The notes under the pieces: model-generated | Databases searched by the model: none | What the model was told of the DNA's origin: nothing | What the model saw: the letters and a program-made list of their open reading frames with translations, nothing else | Origin: Vulcaniibacterium tengchongense | Lineage (GTDB): Bacteria > Pseudomonadota > Gammaproteobacteria > Xanthomonadales > Xanthomonadaceae | Length of the DNA: 64,000 nt | Assembly: GCF_003814555.1 (NCBI RefSeq) | Contig: NZ_RKQN01000001.1 | Location: forward strand, 372,001 to 436,000 | Direction: 5' to 3' | Position numbers and translations under genes: made by a program | In this document: positions 9,860 to 18,104 of the stretch, one piece after another | How the letters are laid out: each line of letters opens with the position of its first letter | Numbering within the stretch: the first letter of the stretch is position 1

Positions 9860-10567
9860 TCAGGCTTCCACCGCGGCGGAGAAGCGGTAGCCGGCACCGC
9901 GCACGGTCTGCACCATGCCGTCGAGGTGGTGCGGCTCGAGGGTCTTGCGCAGGCGGCGGATGTGCACGTCGACGGTGCGCTCCTCGACGTAGACGCTGCC
10001 GCCCCACACGTGGTCGAGCAGCTGGGTGCGCGAGTACACGCGCTCCGGGTGGGTCATGAAGAAGTGCAGCAGGCGGTATTCGGTCGGGCCGATCTGCACC
10101 GGCTGCTCGCCGCCATCGCCGCTGGCGAACACGCGGTGCGCGGCGCCGTCGATGCGCAACGGCCCCACCGCGACGCTGCCGTCCTCGTCGTCCTCGCGCG
10201 AGCGGCGCAGCACGGCGCGGATACGCGCCAGCAGCTCGCGCGCGGAGAACGGCTTGACCACGTAGTCGTCGACCCCGGCCTCCAGGCCGCCGACGCGGTC
10301 GTTCTCCTCGCCGCGCGCGGTCAGCATGATGATCGGGATCTCGCGGGTCAGCTGCTCCTTGCGCCAGCGCCGGGCCAGTTCAAGGCCGCTGGTGCCGGGC
10401 AGCATCCAGTCCAGCAGGATCAGGTCGGGGACGCGGTCGGCGATGGCGGCCTGGGCCTCGCGCGCGTCGGCGGCGTGGACCGGCTCGTACTCGCCCTTGC
10501 GCAGGGCGAAGGACACCATCTCGCGGATCGCGGGTTCGTCTTCGACTATCAGGATGCGCTTCTGCAC
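9860..10567 (-). CDS. phoB: Phosphate regulon response regulator PhoB
   Basis: OmpR/PhoB-type response regulator that binds Pho boxes when phosphorylated by PhoR. The 235-residue product has a receiver domain with phosphoacceptor D53 ([10 protein letters not shown]), acidic pocket VEDE at 8-11 and conserved K105 (VVKPFS), followed by a winged-helix DNA-binding domain ([26 protein letters not shown] and [17 protein letters not shown]). Translation starts at GTG 10567 ([10 protein letters not shown]); no strong ribosome site is visible. A Pho box 53 bp upstream implies autoactivation. Confidence 0.97.
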   Translation of the reverse strand: MQKRILIVEDEPAIREMVSFALRKGEYEPVHAADAREAQAAIADRVPDLILLDWMLPGTSGLELARRWRKEQLTREIPIIMLTARGEENDRVGGLEAGVDDYVVKPFSARELLARIRAVLRRSREDDEDGSVAVGPLRIDGAAHRVFASGDGGEQPVQIGPTEYRLLHFFMTHPERVYSRTQLLDHVWGGSVYVEERTVDVHIRRLRKTLEPHHLDGMVQTVRGAGYRFSAAVEA

Positions 10568-10619
10568 GCGGGCACCGGGGCGGAGGCTGGGGGAAGCCGC
10601 ACCAGTACACTACCGTTTT

Positions 10620-10637
10620 GTGACCGACCGATGACAG
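10620..10637 (-). promoter_or_regulatory. Pho box upstream of phoB
   Basis: Read on the minus strand, the sequence is CTGTCAT-CGGT-CGGTCAC: two 7-bp direct repeats at 11-bp spacing. The first matches the PhoB consensus CTGTCAT exactly and the second differs by one base from CTGTCAC. A TAGTGT element about 8 bp downstream could be the -10 box, the usual layout of a PhoB-activated promoter. The box ends 52 bp before the phoB start codon. Confidence 0.75.
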
Positions 10638-10694
10638 CGTCATCCGTGCCGTGGCGGCGCCGGGGGCCCGGCTGCGGGCCGCCGCAGGTGCGGT

Positions 10695-12341
10695 TCAGCG
10701 CCGCCCCAGATCCTCGTCGCGGATGCCCTGGCGCTTCAGTTCCAGGACGGTGGGCGTGATCGCGGCGATCCGCGCCTCGATCCGGGCGCGGGCGTAGTAG
10801 TCCAGGTCCGGGCGCCGCTTGAGCGTGTTGAGCTGGACCAGGGCCTGCTCGGGACGGCCGTTCAGGTAGGCGGCCTCGGCGTAGGCCTCGCCGGCGCGGA
10901 TCGGGTCGCCGGCGATCTCGCAGGCGCGCGCGAACAGCTTCTGGAAGGTCGCGTCCTGGCCCGAGCGGCCCAGCAGCGGTCGCAGGATCGCCTGCGCGCG
11001 GCGGCCGGCCTCGGGCGTGGCCCGCTCGTTGAGCACGCTGGCGTAGGTCAGCGCCACCGCGCGATTGCCGGGGTTCTGCCGCAGCAAGGCCTCGAAGCGC
11101 GCGTCGGCGGCGTCGGCCTTGCCGGTGCGCGCCTCGGCCTCGGCCACGGCCAGCCCCAGCCACAGGTCGCCGGGGCGGCGCTGCAGCAACTCGGCCAGGC
11201 TTTGCGCCGCGGCCGCGGCCTGGTTGGCGCGCAGCCTGGCTAGTGCCAGGCCGTAGCGCTGCGCCTCGTCGAGCGCGCCCGCACGGGCCAGGCGCTCGTA
11301 CTCGCGCACCGCCTCCTGCGGCGTGTCCGCGCTGAGCACACGCAGTCGCTCGCGCGCGAAGTCGAAGCGGCCGGTGCCGCCCTTCGGCGCGGCGGCGGCC
11401 GCGGCGACGCTGATGCCCTTGGGAAGCAGCGGATTGATCGCCCCCTCGTCGGCGAAGCTGGGCGGCTGCGGCGGCTGCTCGCGGCGGCATTCCACCGGCC
11501 CCTGCGGGTCGCGCACGCAGACCTCGGCCGCGCCCTGCGCCGCGCGGCGGATCTGCTCGGCGCGCTGCTTGGCCTCGGTGATGCGCAGGGTGGTGACCGG
11601 GTGGGTCATCAGCCAGTCCGGCGATTCGCCCCAGTAATTGGCCGCATTGCTGCGCGAGCGCGCCTGCAGCACCGCGAAGAAGTCCGCCATCGCGACCGGG
11701 TCGTAGCCCGCGCGCGACAGGGTCTGGATGCCGAGGCGGTCGGCCTCGGACTCGTTGGAACGGGTGTAGTCGATCTGCCGCTGCTGCATCAGGCCCATCG
11801 CGCCGACCATGGCCGCCTGCGCGGCGTCGTCGGAGGAGTTGCCGCCGGAGGCCTGCGCCGCGGCGATCGCGCCGAGCATCGCCAGCAGGATCGGCAACTG
11901 GTCCCGCTGCGCGCGCTCGACCCCGCGCAGCACGTGCTGCTGGGTCACGTGGGCGATCTCGTGCGAGAGCACGCCGGCGACTTCGTCCTCGCGGTCCGCG
12001 GCCAGGACCAGCCCGGAGTTGACGCCGATGTAGCCGCCGAGGGTGGCGAAGGCGTTGATCTGCCGCTCCTTCAGCAGGAAGAAGGTGAACGGCTGCTTGG
12101 GCCGGTCGCTGTTCGCGGCCAGGCGCGAGCCCATCGCGTCGAGCCAGCCGTCGAGCAGCGGGTCCTCGAGCAGGTAGTCGTAATGGCGCAGCTGCGCCAG
12201 CATCATCGCGCCGTACTCCTCTTGCTGCTTGGGCGTGAGCAGCTCGCCGGCCGAGGAGCCGATGTCCGGCAGCTCCTGCGCCGGTGCGCAGAGGCCGGCG
12301 AGGGCGAGGGTCAGGGCGGCGGAAAGCAGGATGCGGCGCAA
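10695..12341 (-). CDS. Periplasmic M48 family metalloprotease with C-terminal TPR region (BepA-like)
   Basis: Probable periplasmic zinc metallopeptidase/chaperone like E. coli BepA (YfgC), which acts on LptD and BamA assembly. The product is about 548 residues: signal peptide (LRRILLSAALTLALAGLCAPAQ), M48 catalytic domain with HEIAH at 127-131, the downstream zinc-ligand glutamate in RSNESEADRLG, and TPR-like helices in the second half (AVREYERLARAGALDEAQRYG and repeats). No ATG is available at the signal peptide, so TTG 12341, preceded by GAGG, is the best start. The gene is divergent from grxC. The exact substrate is not visible in the sequence. Confidence 0.85.
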   Translation of the reverse strand: MRRILLSAALTLALAGLCAPAQELPDIGSSAGELLTPKQQEEYGAMMLAQLRHYDYLLEDPLLDGWLDAMGSRLAANSDRPKQPFTFFLLKERQINAFATLGGYIGVNSGLVLAADREDEVAGVLSHEIAHVTQQHVLRGVERAQRDQLPILLAMLGAIAAAQASGGNSSDDAAQAAMVGAMGLMQQRQIDYTRSNESEADRLGIQTLSRAGYDPVAMADFFAVLQARSRSNAANYWGESPDWLMTHPVTTLRITEAKQRAEQIRRAAQGAAEVCVRDPQGPVECRREQPPQPPSFADEGAINPLLPKGISVAAAAAAPKGGTGRFDFARERLRVLSADTPQEAVREYERLARAGALDEAQRYGLALARLRANQAAAAAQSLAELLQRRPGDLWLGLAVAEAEARTGKADAADARFEALLRQNPGNRAVALTYASVLNERATPEAGRRAQAILRPLLGRSGQDATFQKLFARACEIAGDPIRAGEAYAEAAYLNGRPEQALVQLNTLKRRPDLDYYARARIEARIAAITPTVLELKRQGIRDEDLGRR

Positions 12342-12529
12342 GCGGGGCCTCGATGCGGCTCGGTAGCGCCGGCAGGATGGGGCCGGGCGCCGGCGATGGG
12401 ATGAATCCGGGTTTAACCCGCCCCGGCTTCGCGCGCAACGTTTCGCAGCGTTCCGCGCGCGGGCTGGAAAAGCCGCCGGCGCGAGCCCATATTCGACCAC
12501 AGCCCCCGCCGAGAGTTCAGGAGCACCGC

Positions 12530-12814
12530 TTGAGCAGCCCCCCCTCCGCCGCGCCGGAGATCGTGATCTATACCACCGCGATCTGCCCGTACTGCGTGGC
12601 CGCCAAGAATTTCCTCCGCAGCAAGGGCCGGACCTGGACCGAGATCCGCGTCGACCTCGACCCGGCCGAGCGCGAACGCATGGTCCAGCGCGCGCGCCGC
12701 ACCAGCGTGCCGCAGATCTTCGTCGGCGACGTCCACGTCGGCGGCTACGACGACATGATGGCGCTGCACCGCGCCGGCCGCCTGGAGCCGCTGCTGGAAG
12801 GAGCCGCGGCATGA
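12530..12814 (+). CDS. grxC: Glutaredoxin 3
   Basis: Small dithiol glutaredoxin that uses glutathione to reduce disulfides. The product is 94 residues: a thioredoxin fold with the CPYC active site at 19-22, the cis-proline motif TSVPQIFVG and the glutathione-contact stretch VGGYDDMMALHRAG. Translation starts at TTG 12530, which has a well-placed AGGAG six bases upstream; no ATG lies near. It overlaps the next gene as ATGA, so the pair is co-translated. Confidence 0.93.
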   Translation: MSSPPSAAPEIVIYTTAICPYCVAAKNFLRSKGRTWTEIRVDLDPAERERMVQRARRTSVPQIFVGDVHVGGYDDMMALHRAGRLEPLLEGAAA

Positions 12815-13209
12815 GCGGCGCCGAGCAGCCGGGCGGCGACCGCGTCGCCGAGTTCGCCGAATTCCGCCGGCGCATGAACGAGCGCATCCTGGCCGAGCCG
12901 AACCAGGTCGTGCGCCGCTTCTTCGCCCTGGACACCCAGACCTACCAGGCCGGCGCGCTGGACGTGAAGACCAAGGAGCTGCTCGGCCTGGTCGCCTCGC
13001 TGGTGCTGCGCTGCGACGACTGCATCAGCTACCACGTCGACCAGTGCCGCAAGGCCGGGGTGAACCGCGCCGAGTTCTTCGAGGCGTTCTCCGTGGGCCT
13101 GGTCGTGGGCGGTTCGATCGTCATCCCGCACCTGCGCCGCGCGGTCGACTTCCTCGACCGGCTGGAGCAGGGCGAAGCCGCGAGCCCGGCCGAGCACGGG
13201 CACGGCTGA
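12811..13209 (+). CDS. Carboxymuconolactone decarboxylase / AhpD-like family protein
   Basis: A 132-residue all-helical protein of the AhpD-like superfamily. The redox signature CDDCISYHV places C68, C71 and H75 as in the AhpD active site, with an extra C79 nearby. Such proteins act as disulfide reductases or peroxidases. The overlap with a CPYC glutaredoxin gene (ATGA) suggests that the glutaredoxin reduces this protein. The exact substrate is unknown, and the alternative role as a true carboxymuconolactone decarboxylase is unlikely given the CxxC motif and context. Confidence 0.85.
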   Translation: MSGAEQPGGDRVAEFAEFRRRMNERILAEPNQVVRRFFALDTQTYQAGALDVKTKELLGLVASLVLRCDDCISYHVDQCRKAGVNRAEFFEAFSVGLVVGGSIVIPHLRRAVDFLDRLEQGEAASPAEHGHG

Positions 13210-13570
13210 GCCGACGCGGCGCGTTCAATGTCCCAGGTCGCGCTGCGCCGGTGGTTGCCCCTTGCGGCAAGCGGCGGCGGGGCTGGCCGCTTCCGTCGGC
13301 GCAGGCCCGGCGCAACGCGCACAGGGAACGCACAGGGAGCGGATGCGCGCCGCCCCCCGCATCCGGCCATGTCGCGCTGGACGCGGCCCTTGCCGCGGTC
13401 CCGGCGCGCCATGCGACGCGGGCCCGGCCGCGGGCGCGCGGCGCCCGCATCGTCGGCCACCCGACGATCGTTGCATCTGAAAACACTCGCCGTCTCGGGC
13501 ATAATTCCGCGGCTCGACCCTTCGGCGCCGTATCCCCCCGACAGGCGCCCCCAGCCGGAAGAAAACCCCT
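13210..13570. other. Intergenic region upstream of idh
   Basis: 361 bp with no convincing gene. It holds an 8-bp hairpin (ATCGTCGG at 13449-13456 against CCGACGAT at 13461-13468) and a CATAAT at 13500-13505 that could be the -10 box of the isocitrate dehydrogenase gene. A matching -35 at proper spacing is not clear. The rest is featureless GC-rich sequence. Confidence 0.5.
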
Positions 13571-14578
13571 ATGACGCAGACGATTACGGTCATCCGTGGC
13601 GATGGCATCGGCCCGGAAATCATGGACGCCACCCTGGGCGTGCTCGACACGATGAACCTCGGCCTGCAGTACGAGTTCGCCGATGCGGGGCTGGTCGCGC
13701 TGGAGAAGCACGGCGAGCTGCTGCCCGCGGCCACCCTGGATTCGATCCGCAAGAACCGCATCGCGCTGAAGTCGCCGCTGACCACGCCGGTGGGCGAGGG
13801 CTTTTCCTCGATCAACGTCGAGCTGCGCAAGCGCTTCGACCTGTACGCCAACGTGCGCCCGGCCAAGTCGTTCCCGAACACCAAGTCGCGCTTCCCGTCG
13901 GGCGTGGACCTGATCACCGTGCGCGAGAACACCGAGGGCGCCTACATCGGCGAAGGCCAGCAGCTGAGCGAGGACGGCGAAACCGCCGTGCTCACGCAGA
14001 AGGTCACCCGCCGCGGCTCCGAGCGCATCGTCCGCTACGCCTTCGAGCTGGCCCGCAGGACCGGCCGCAAGAAGGTCACAGTGGTGCACAAGGCCAACAT
14101 CCTCAAGTCGACCTCGGGCCTGTTCCTGAAGACCGCGCGCGCGGTGGCGGCGGAGTACCCGGACATCGAGTGCAACGAGATGATCGTCGACAATACCTGC
14201 ATGCAGCTGGTGATGAAGCCGGAGCAGTTCGACATCATCGTCACCACCAACCTGTTCGGCGACATCATCTCCGACCTGTGCGCCGGCCTCGTCGGCGGCC
14301 TCGGCCTGGCGCCGGGCGCCAACATCGGCACCGACGCGGCGATCTTCGAAGCCGTGCACGGCTCCGCGCCGGACATCGCCGGCAAGGGCATCGCCAACCC
14401 GTGCGCGCTGCTGCTCGGCGCCGCGCAGATGCTCGACCACCTGGCGCTGCCGGAGCAGGCCACGCGCCTGCGCACGGCCATCGTCGCCACGCTGGAAGCC
14501 AAGGATTCGCTGACGCCGGACCTCGGCGGCAGCGGCACCACCCAGTCGTTCGCCAAGGCGATCGCCGGCCGGCTCTGA
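13571..14578 (+). CDS. idh: Isocitrate dehydrogenase, NAD-dependent type
   Basis: TCA-cycle enzyme that oxidatively decarboxylates isocitrate to 2-oxoglutarate. The 335-residue length matches the short homodimeric/tetrameric NAD-type IDHs rather than E. coli Icd (about 416). Visible motifs are VIRGDGIGPEIM at the N-terminus, the substrate loop SSINVELRKRFDLYANVRP, TVRENTEGAYIGEG, the catalytic lysine region VVHKANILKSTSGLF, the metal-binding aspartates in NLFGDIISDLCAGLVG, and the coenzyme loop EAVHGSAPDIAGKGIANP. Isopropylmalate or homoisocitrate dehydrogenase are relatives, but the Ser-containing substrate loop and length fit IDH best. A strong hairpin follows the stop. Confidence 0.88.
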   Translation: MTQTITVIRGDGIGPEIMDATLGVLDTMNLGLQYEFADAGLVALEKHGELLPAATLDSIRKNRIALKSPLTTPVGEGFSSINVELRKRFDLYANVRPAKSFPNTKSRFPSGVDLITVRENTEGAYIGEGQQLSEDGETAVLTQKVTRRGSERIVRYAFELARRTGRKKVTVVHKANILKSTSGLFLKTARAVAAEYPDIECNEMIVDNTCMQLVMKPEQFDIIVTTNLFGDIISDLCAGLVGGLGLAPGANIGTDAAIFEAVHGSAPDIAGKGIANPCALLLGAAQMLDHLALPEQATRLRTAIVATLEAKDSLTPDLGGSGTTQSFAKAIAGRL

Positions 14579-14603
14579 GCCGCCGCGGCGGTTCGGCTTC
14601 ACG

Positions 14604-14629
14604 CGACGGGGCGCTTCGGCGCCCCGTCG
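14604..14629 (+). terminator. UUCG-capped hairpin after idh
   Basis: An 11-bp perfect stem (CGACGGGGCGC at 14604-14614 paired with 14619-14629) closed by a C(UUCG)G tetraloop, one of the most stable RNA caps. Only a short GTTT follows, so termination may be incomplete, but position 26 bp after the stop fits. Confidence 0.7.
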
Positions 14630-14831
14630 GCGTTTCCGGCGGCCGGATCGCGGACCGTGCCGCCACGCGGCGACCGCGGGCGCGGCATGGCCGATCGGAG
14701 CGGGCCTCGTGCGCCGCCGCGGGGCCGCCGGCTCTGCCGCGGCGCACGCGACAGCGTTCCGCCGGCCCGCTCGACAAAGCCCTTGCTGCACTGCAGAATC
14801 CGTCGATTCTTCCTTTCATTCGGATAGAAAG

Positions 14832-16178
14832 ATGAATGACTCGGCGGCCGCCGCGGCCGGGAACGTGGCTCCCAGCGCGCTGGCGCTGACCCCGTTGCTG
14901 CTGTTCCTGGCGCTGTTCTTCGGCGCCGGGCTGTATTTCACCGCGCACGGCGAGGCGATGGGCTTCTACCAGCTGCGCGCGCCGGTGGCGATCCTGCCGG
15001 CGCTGGCGCTGGGCGCGTGGCTGGCGCGCCGCGCCGGCGTGCCGCCATTGCCGACCCTGCTGGCCGGCATGGGCCATCCGAACGTGATGCTGATGTGCCT
15101 GGTGTTCCTGCTCGCCGGCGCGTTCGCCACGGTGTCCAAGGCGATCGGGGCCGTCGACGCGGTGGTCGCGCTGGGCCTGGGCAGCCTGCCGCCGGGGCTG
15201 ATCCTGCCGGGGCTGTTCCTGGTGGCCAGCTTCATCTCGCTGGCGATCGGCACCTCGATGGGGACGATCGCGGCGGTGGTGCCGATTGCCCTCGGCGTCG
15301 CCGATGCCGCCGGCCTGGACCAGGCGCTGGTGCTGGGCGCGGTGGTCGGCGGGGCGATGTTCGGCGACAACCTGTCGGTGATCTCCGACACCACCATCGC
15401 CGCGACCCGCAGCCAGGGGTGCCGGATGCGCGACAAGTTCCGCGAGAATTTCAAGATCGCCTTGCCGGCGGCGCTGGCGACGGTGGCGGCGCTGGCGTGG
15501 CTGGGCGAAAGCGCGCCGGTGGCGCCGCCGGAAGAGGGCGCCAGCGCCTGGCTGGCGCTGCCGTACGTGGTGGTCCTGGTGCTGGCGCTGGTCGGCCTGG
15601 ACGTGGTCCTGGTGCTCGGCATCGGCCTGGCGCTGGCCGGCGTCTCCGGCCTGCTGCTGGGCGAGGCCTACGATCCGGCCAGCTTCGCCGCCGACATCTA
15701 CAACGGCTTCGACAGCATGGTCGAGATCACCCTGCTGTCGCTGCTGATCGGCGGCCTGGCGGGGCTGATCCGGGCCACCGGCGGGCTGGACTGGCTGGCG
15801 AAGGCGATCGCGCGCTTCGCCGGCGAGCACGCCGGCCGCCGCGCCGGCGAGTTCAGCATCGCCGCGCTTTCCGCGGGCAGCGATGCGCTGACCGCGAACA
15901 ACACCGTCGCTATCCTGGTCAGCGGCGACCTGGCGCGCGACATCGCGCAGCGCCACGGCATCGCCCCGCGGCGCAGCGCCAGCCTGCTCGACATCTTCTC
16001 GTGCGTGGTGCAGGGGCTCCTGCCGTACGGCGCGCAGGTGCTGCTCGCGGCGTCCCTCGCCGGGCTGTCGCCGCTGGCGATCGCCGGCAAGGTCTACTAC
16101 TGCTGGGCGCTCGGCCTGGCCGCGATCGCGTTCGTTCTGTTGCCGGCGCGCGGCGCGCGGGCCGGGCGCGCCGATTGA
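14832..16178 (+). CDS. Na+/H+ antiporter, NhaC family
   Basis: Inner-membrane cation/proton antiporter of 448 residues with about 11-12 hydrophobic helices. The family signatures GTSMGTIAAVVPIALGVA, AMFGDNLSVISDTTIAATRSQGC and SALSAGSDALTANNTVAI (last in outline) are the conserved acidic/polar loops of the NhaC ion-transporter superfamily. The start is ATG 14832; no strong ribosome site is visible. The gene is monocistronic and converges on the yccA-like gene across a shared hairpin. The transported ion could also be coupled to an organic acid, since malate/Na+-lactate exchangers belong to this family. Confidence 0.85.
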   Translation: MNDSAAAAAGNVAPSALALTPLLLFLALFFGAGLYFTAHGEAMGFYQLRAPVAILPALALGAWLARRAGVPPLPTLLAGMGHPNVMLMCLVFLLAGAFATVSKAIGAVDAVVALGLGSLPPGLILPGLFLVASFISLAIGTSMGTIAAVVPIALGVADAAGLDQALVLGAVVGGAMFGDNLSVISDTTIAATRSQGCRMRDKFRENFKIALPAALATVAALAWLGESAPVAPPEEGASAWLALPYVVVLVLALVGLDVVLVLGIGLALAGVSGLLLGEAYDPASFAADIYNGFDSMVEITLLSLLIGGLAGLIRATGGLDWLAKAIARFAGEHAGRRAGEFSIAALSAGSDALTANNTVAILVSGDLARDIAQRHGIAPRRSASLLDIFSCVVQGLLPYGAQVLLAASLAGLSPLAIAGKVYYCWALGLAAIAFVLLPARGARAGRAD

Positions 16179-16194
16179 GGAACCCCGGAACGGA

Positions 16195-16220
16195 AAAGGG
16201 CGCCCGCGGCGCCCTTTCCG
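16195..16220. terminator. Bidirectional terminator between nhaC-type gene and yccA-like gene
   Basis: A hairpin AAAGGGCGC / GCGCCCTTT with A-rich and T-rich flanks lies in the 64-bp gap between the two converging genes and could serve both. Confidence 0.7.
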
Positions 16221-16242
16221 ATGCGCGCCGGGGCGGCCGGCG

Positions 16243-17001
16243 TCAGTCGCGCGACTGCAGCTTCGCGAGCAGGCGCAGGAACTCGACGTACAGCCACACC
16301 AGGGTGACCATCAGCCCGAACGCGGCGTACCACTCCATGTACTTGGGCGCGCCCTGCTCGGCGCCGCTTTCGATGAAGTCGAAGTCGAGCACCAGGTTCA
16401 GCGCGGCGATCACGACGACGAACAGGCTGAAGCCGATGCCGATCAGCCCCGATTCGTGGATGAACGGCACGCGGACGTCGAACAGCCCGAGCACGATCGT
16501 GACCAGGTAGACCAGGGCGATGCCGCCGGTGGCGGCGGCGACGCCGAGCTTGAAGTTCTCGGTCGCGCGGACCAGCCCGGAGCGGTAGGCCAGCAGCAGC
16601 GCGAACAGCGTGCCGAAGGTCAGCATCACCGCCTGCATCACGATGCCGGGATAGCGGTGCTCGAACATCGCCGAGACCGCGCCCAGGAAGAAGCCCTCCA
16701 GCAGCGCGTACAACGGCGCGGTGACCGCCGACCAGGCGGGCTTGAACGCGGTGACCAGCGCCAGCACCAGGCCGCCGATCATGCCGCCCCACAGGTACGG
16801 CCCGGCACCGACCGCGCCCGCCTCCGTGAAGCTGACCTGGTTCCAGGCGAAGGCGGCGGTCAGCACGCACAGCAACAGCAGCAGGCCGGTCTTGTTGACC
16901 GCGCCGGCGAGCGTCATCGCCCCGCCGTCGCGGCGCACCACCGTGCCGCTGGCGAGATCGAGGAAAGTGGATTCCTTCAGTACCGGGTTGCCGCTGCGCA
17001 T
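16243..17001 (-). CDS. Bax inhibitor-1/YccA family membrane protein
   Basis: Integral membrane protein of 252 residues with seven predicted helices, of the YccA/BI-1 group whose members modulate FtsH proteolysis or act as pH-sensitive calcium leak channels. A cytoplasmic N-terminus (MRSGNPVLKESTFLDLA) precedes the first helix; later helices show LLEGFFLGAVSAMFE, LNLVLDFDFIE and the C-terminal MEWYAAFGLMVTLVWLY, all typical of the family. ATG 17001 follows a clear AAGGAG. Function in this organism is inferred from family only. Confidence 0.88.
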   Translation of the reverse strand: MRSGNPVLKESTFLDLASGTVVRRDGGAMTLAGAVNKTGLLLLLCVLTAAFAWNQVSFTEAGAVGAGPYLWGGMIGGLVLALVTAFKPAWSAVTAPLYALLEGFFLGAVSAMFEHRYPGIVMQAVMLTFGTLFALLLAYRSGLVRATENFKLGVAAATGGIALVYLVTIVLGLFDVRVPFIHESGLIGIGFSLFVVVIAALNLVLDFDFIESGAEQGAPKYMEWYAAFGLMVTLVWLYVEFLRLLAKLQSRD

Positions 17002-17202
17002 GTTCGCTCCTTGGTGGTTCCCCCTGGGATTGCGCCGTGAGGATACCGCAAGCGCCTTGCAGGAAATGGCAAAGGAGCCCGAGCGGCCGTGCGCCGGGCG
17101 CGGATCGCGCGCCGCAAGTCGCCGGCGCGAGTCGCGTCCGGCGAGCCAGGCGCCGCGTGCGCGCAGGCCGGGCACGCGGCGCGGTCGGCGCGTCGTTGCG
17201 CG

Positions 17203-17233
17203 TTGACAGCGAGGCTGCCGCCGACCAAACTAT
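17203..17233 (+). promoter_or_regulatory. Possible promoter of the tRNA cluster
   Basis: A perfect TTGACA at 17203-17208 is followed at 17-19 bp by an A/T-rich stretch (CAAACTAT) that could act as a weak -10 box. It lies about 40 bp before tRNA-Pro. Confidence 0.45.
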
Positions 17234-17272
17234 CCGGCCTTTCGTGGCTTTGGCGCGCGGAAGTCCCGGTCT

Positions 17273-17349
17273 CGGGGTATAGCTCAGCCTGGTAGAGCGC
17301 CAGCTTTGGGAGCTGGATGTCGTGGGTTCGAATCCCTCTGCCCCGACCA
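17273..17349 (+). tRNA. tRNA-Pro (UGG)
   Basis: 77 nt. Acceptor CGGGGTA pairs with TGCCCCG, the anticodon stem CCAGC/GCTGG encloses TGG, the T-arm carries GGTTCGAATCC, and CCA is encoded. Confidence 0.97.
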
Positions 17350-17405
17350 GAGTTCCGCCCGGCTGGGGCAGTGCCAACGGTGCGTCGGTTAAGATGTCCG
17401 AGTCG

Positions 17406-17482
17406 GCGCCCGTAGCTCAACCGGATAGAGCACCGGCCTTCTAAGCCGGTGGTTGCAGGTTCGAGTCCTGCCGGGCGCGCCA
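17406..17482 (+). tRNA. tRNA-Arg (UCU)
   Basis: 77 nt. Acceptor GCGCCCG pairs with CGGGCGC, the anticodon stem CCGGC/GCCGG encloses TCT, the T-loop is TTCGAGT, and CCA is encoded. It reads AGA/AGG, rare codons in such a GC-rich genome. Confidence 0.97.
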
Positions 17483-17503
17483 ACGCGACGAAGAAGCTTT
17501 ACG

Positions 17504-17580
17504 GTGGCTGTAGCTCAGTTGGTTAGAGTACTGGATTGTGATTCCAGTTGTCGGGGGTTCGAGTCCCCTCAGCCACCCCA
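17504..17580 (+). tRNA. tRNA-His (GUG)
   Basis: Acceptor GTGGCTG pairs with CAGCCAC and the anticodon is GTG. The base before the acceptor (17503) is G and faces the discriminator C, the histidine-specific extra G-1:C73 pair. CCA is encoded. Confidence 0.97.
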
Positions 17581-17586
17581 AACCTG

Positions 17587-17616
17587 TTGCGAAACCGGCG
17601 CATGGATTGCTATAGT
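17587..17616 (+). promoter_or_regulatory. Promoter of tRNA-Lys
   Basis: TTGCGA at 17587-17592 and TATAGT at 17611-17616 are separated by 18 bp and lie 16 bp before the tRNA. This suggests that tRNA-Lys has its own promoter inside the cluster. Confidence 0.6.
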
Positions 17617-17632
17617 TTCGCTCCTGACGTAC

Positions 17633-17708
17633 GGGCCGTTAGCTCAGTTGGTAGAGCAGTTGACTCTTAATCAATAGGTCCTAGGTTCGAATCCTAGACG
17701 GCCCACCA
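17633..17708 (+). tRNA. tRNA-Lys (CUU)
   Basis: 76 nt. Acceptor GGGCCGT pairs with ACGGCCC, the anticodon loop is CTCTTAA with anticodon CTT, and CCA is encoded. A strong terminator follows. Confidence 0.97.
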
Positions 17709-17716
17709 AACCGAAG

Positions 17717-17745
17717 AAGCACCTGGCCCGCCAGGTGCTTTTTTC
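17717..17745 (+). terminator. Rho-independent terminator after tRNA-Lys
   Basis: Perfect 10-bp stem AAGCACCTGG/CCAGGTGCTT with a 4-nt loop, running directly into a run of T. Confidence 0.95.
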
Positions 17746-17799
17746 TTGTCCGGGCACCGGCCTAGAATCGCGCATCGGATGCCGCGGAGCCGCGGCCGC

Positions 17800-17884
17800 G
17801 CGAAAGTGGCGGAATTGGTAGACGCCCTGGATTTAGGTTCCAGTGCCGCAAGGCGTGCGGGTTCGAGTCCCGCCTTTCGCACCA
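17800..17884 (+). tRNA. tRNA-Leu (UAG)
   Basis: 85 nt, class II with a long variable arm (TGCCGCAAGGCGT). Acceptor GCGAAAG pairs with CTTTCGC, the anticodon is TAG, and CCA is encoded. Confidence 0.97.
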
Positions 17885-18104
17885 CCGTCCCCGCCCCGAT
17901 GCCGGCGCGCCGATACGGCGCATGGCCGCTCCCGGCCTGCGGCGCGCTTCCGGCCCCCGCCGCTGCGCGCGCTGGCGGCGGCGTCCGTAATCGGCGAAAC
18001 TACCCAGTTCCGCAGGCCGGCGACGCTCCGGCGCGCCCGCGGTGCGGGCGGACCAGTCAACACAACATCGTGCCGCGGCGGCCGCCGCGGCGGCAGGAGT
18101 GGAT

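Noticed and set aside
13449-13468. Terminator of the grxC-AhpD operon
   Set aside because: The hairpin is 240 bp from the stop and has no T-run; it was kept only as a note on the intergenic region.
17273-17884. Phage or island attachment site at the tRNA cluster
   Set aside because: No integrase gene and no repeated tRNA 3' end were seen in the flanks.
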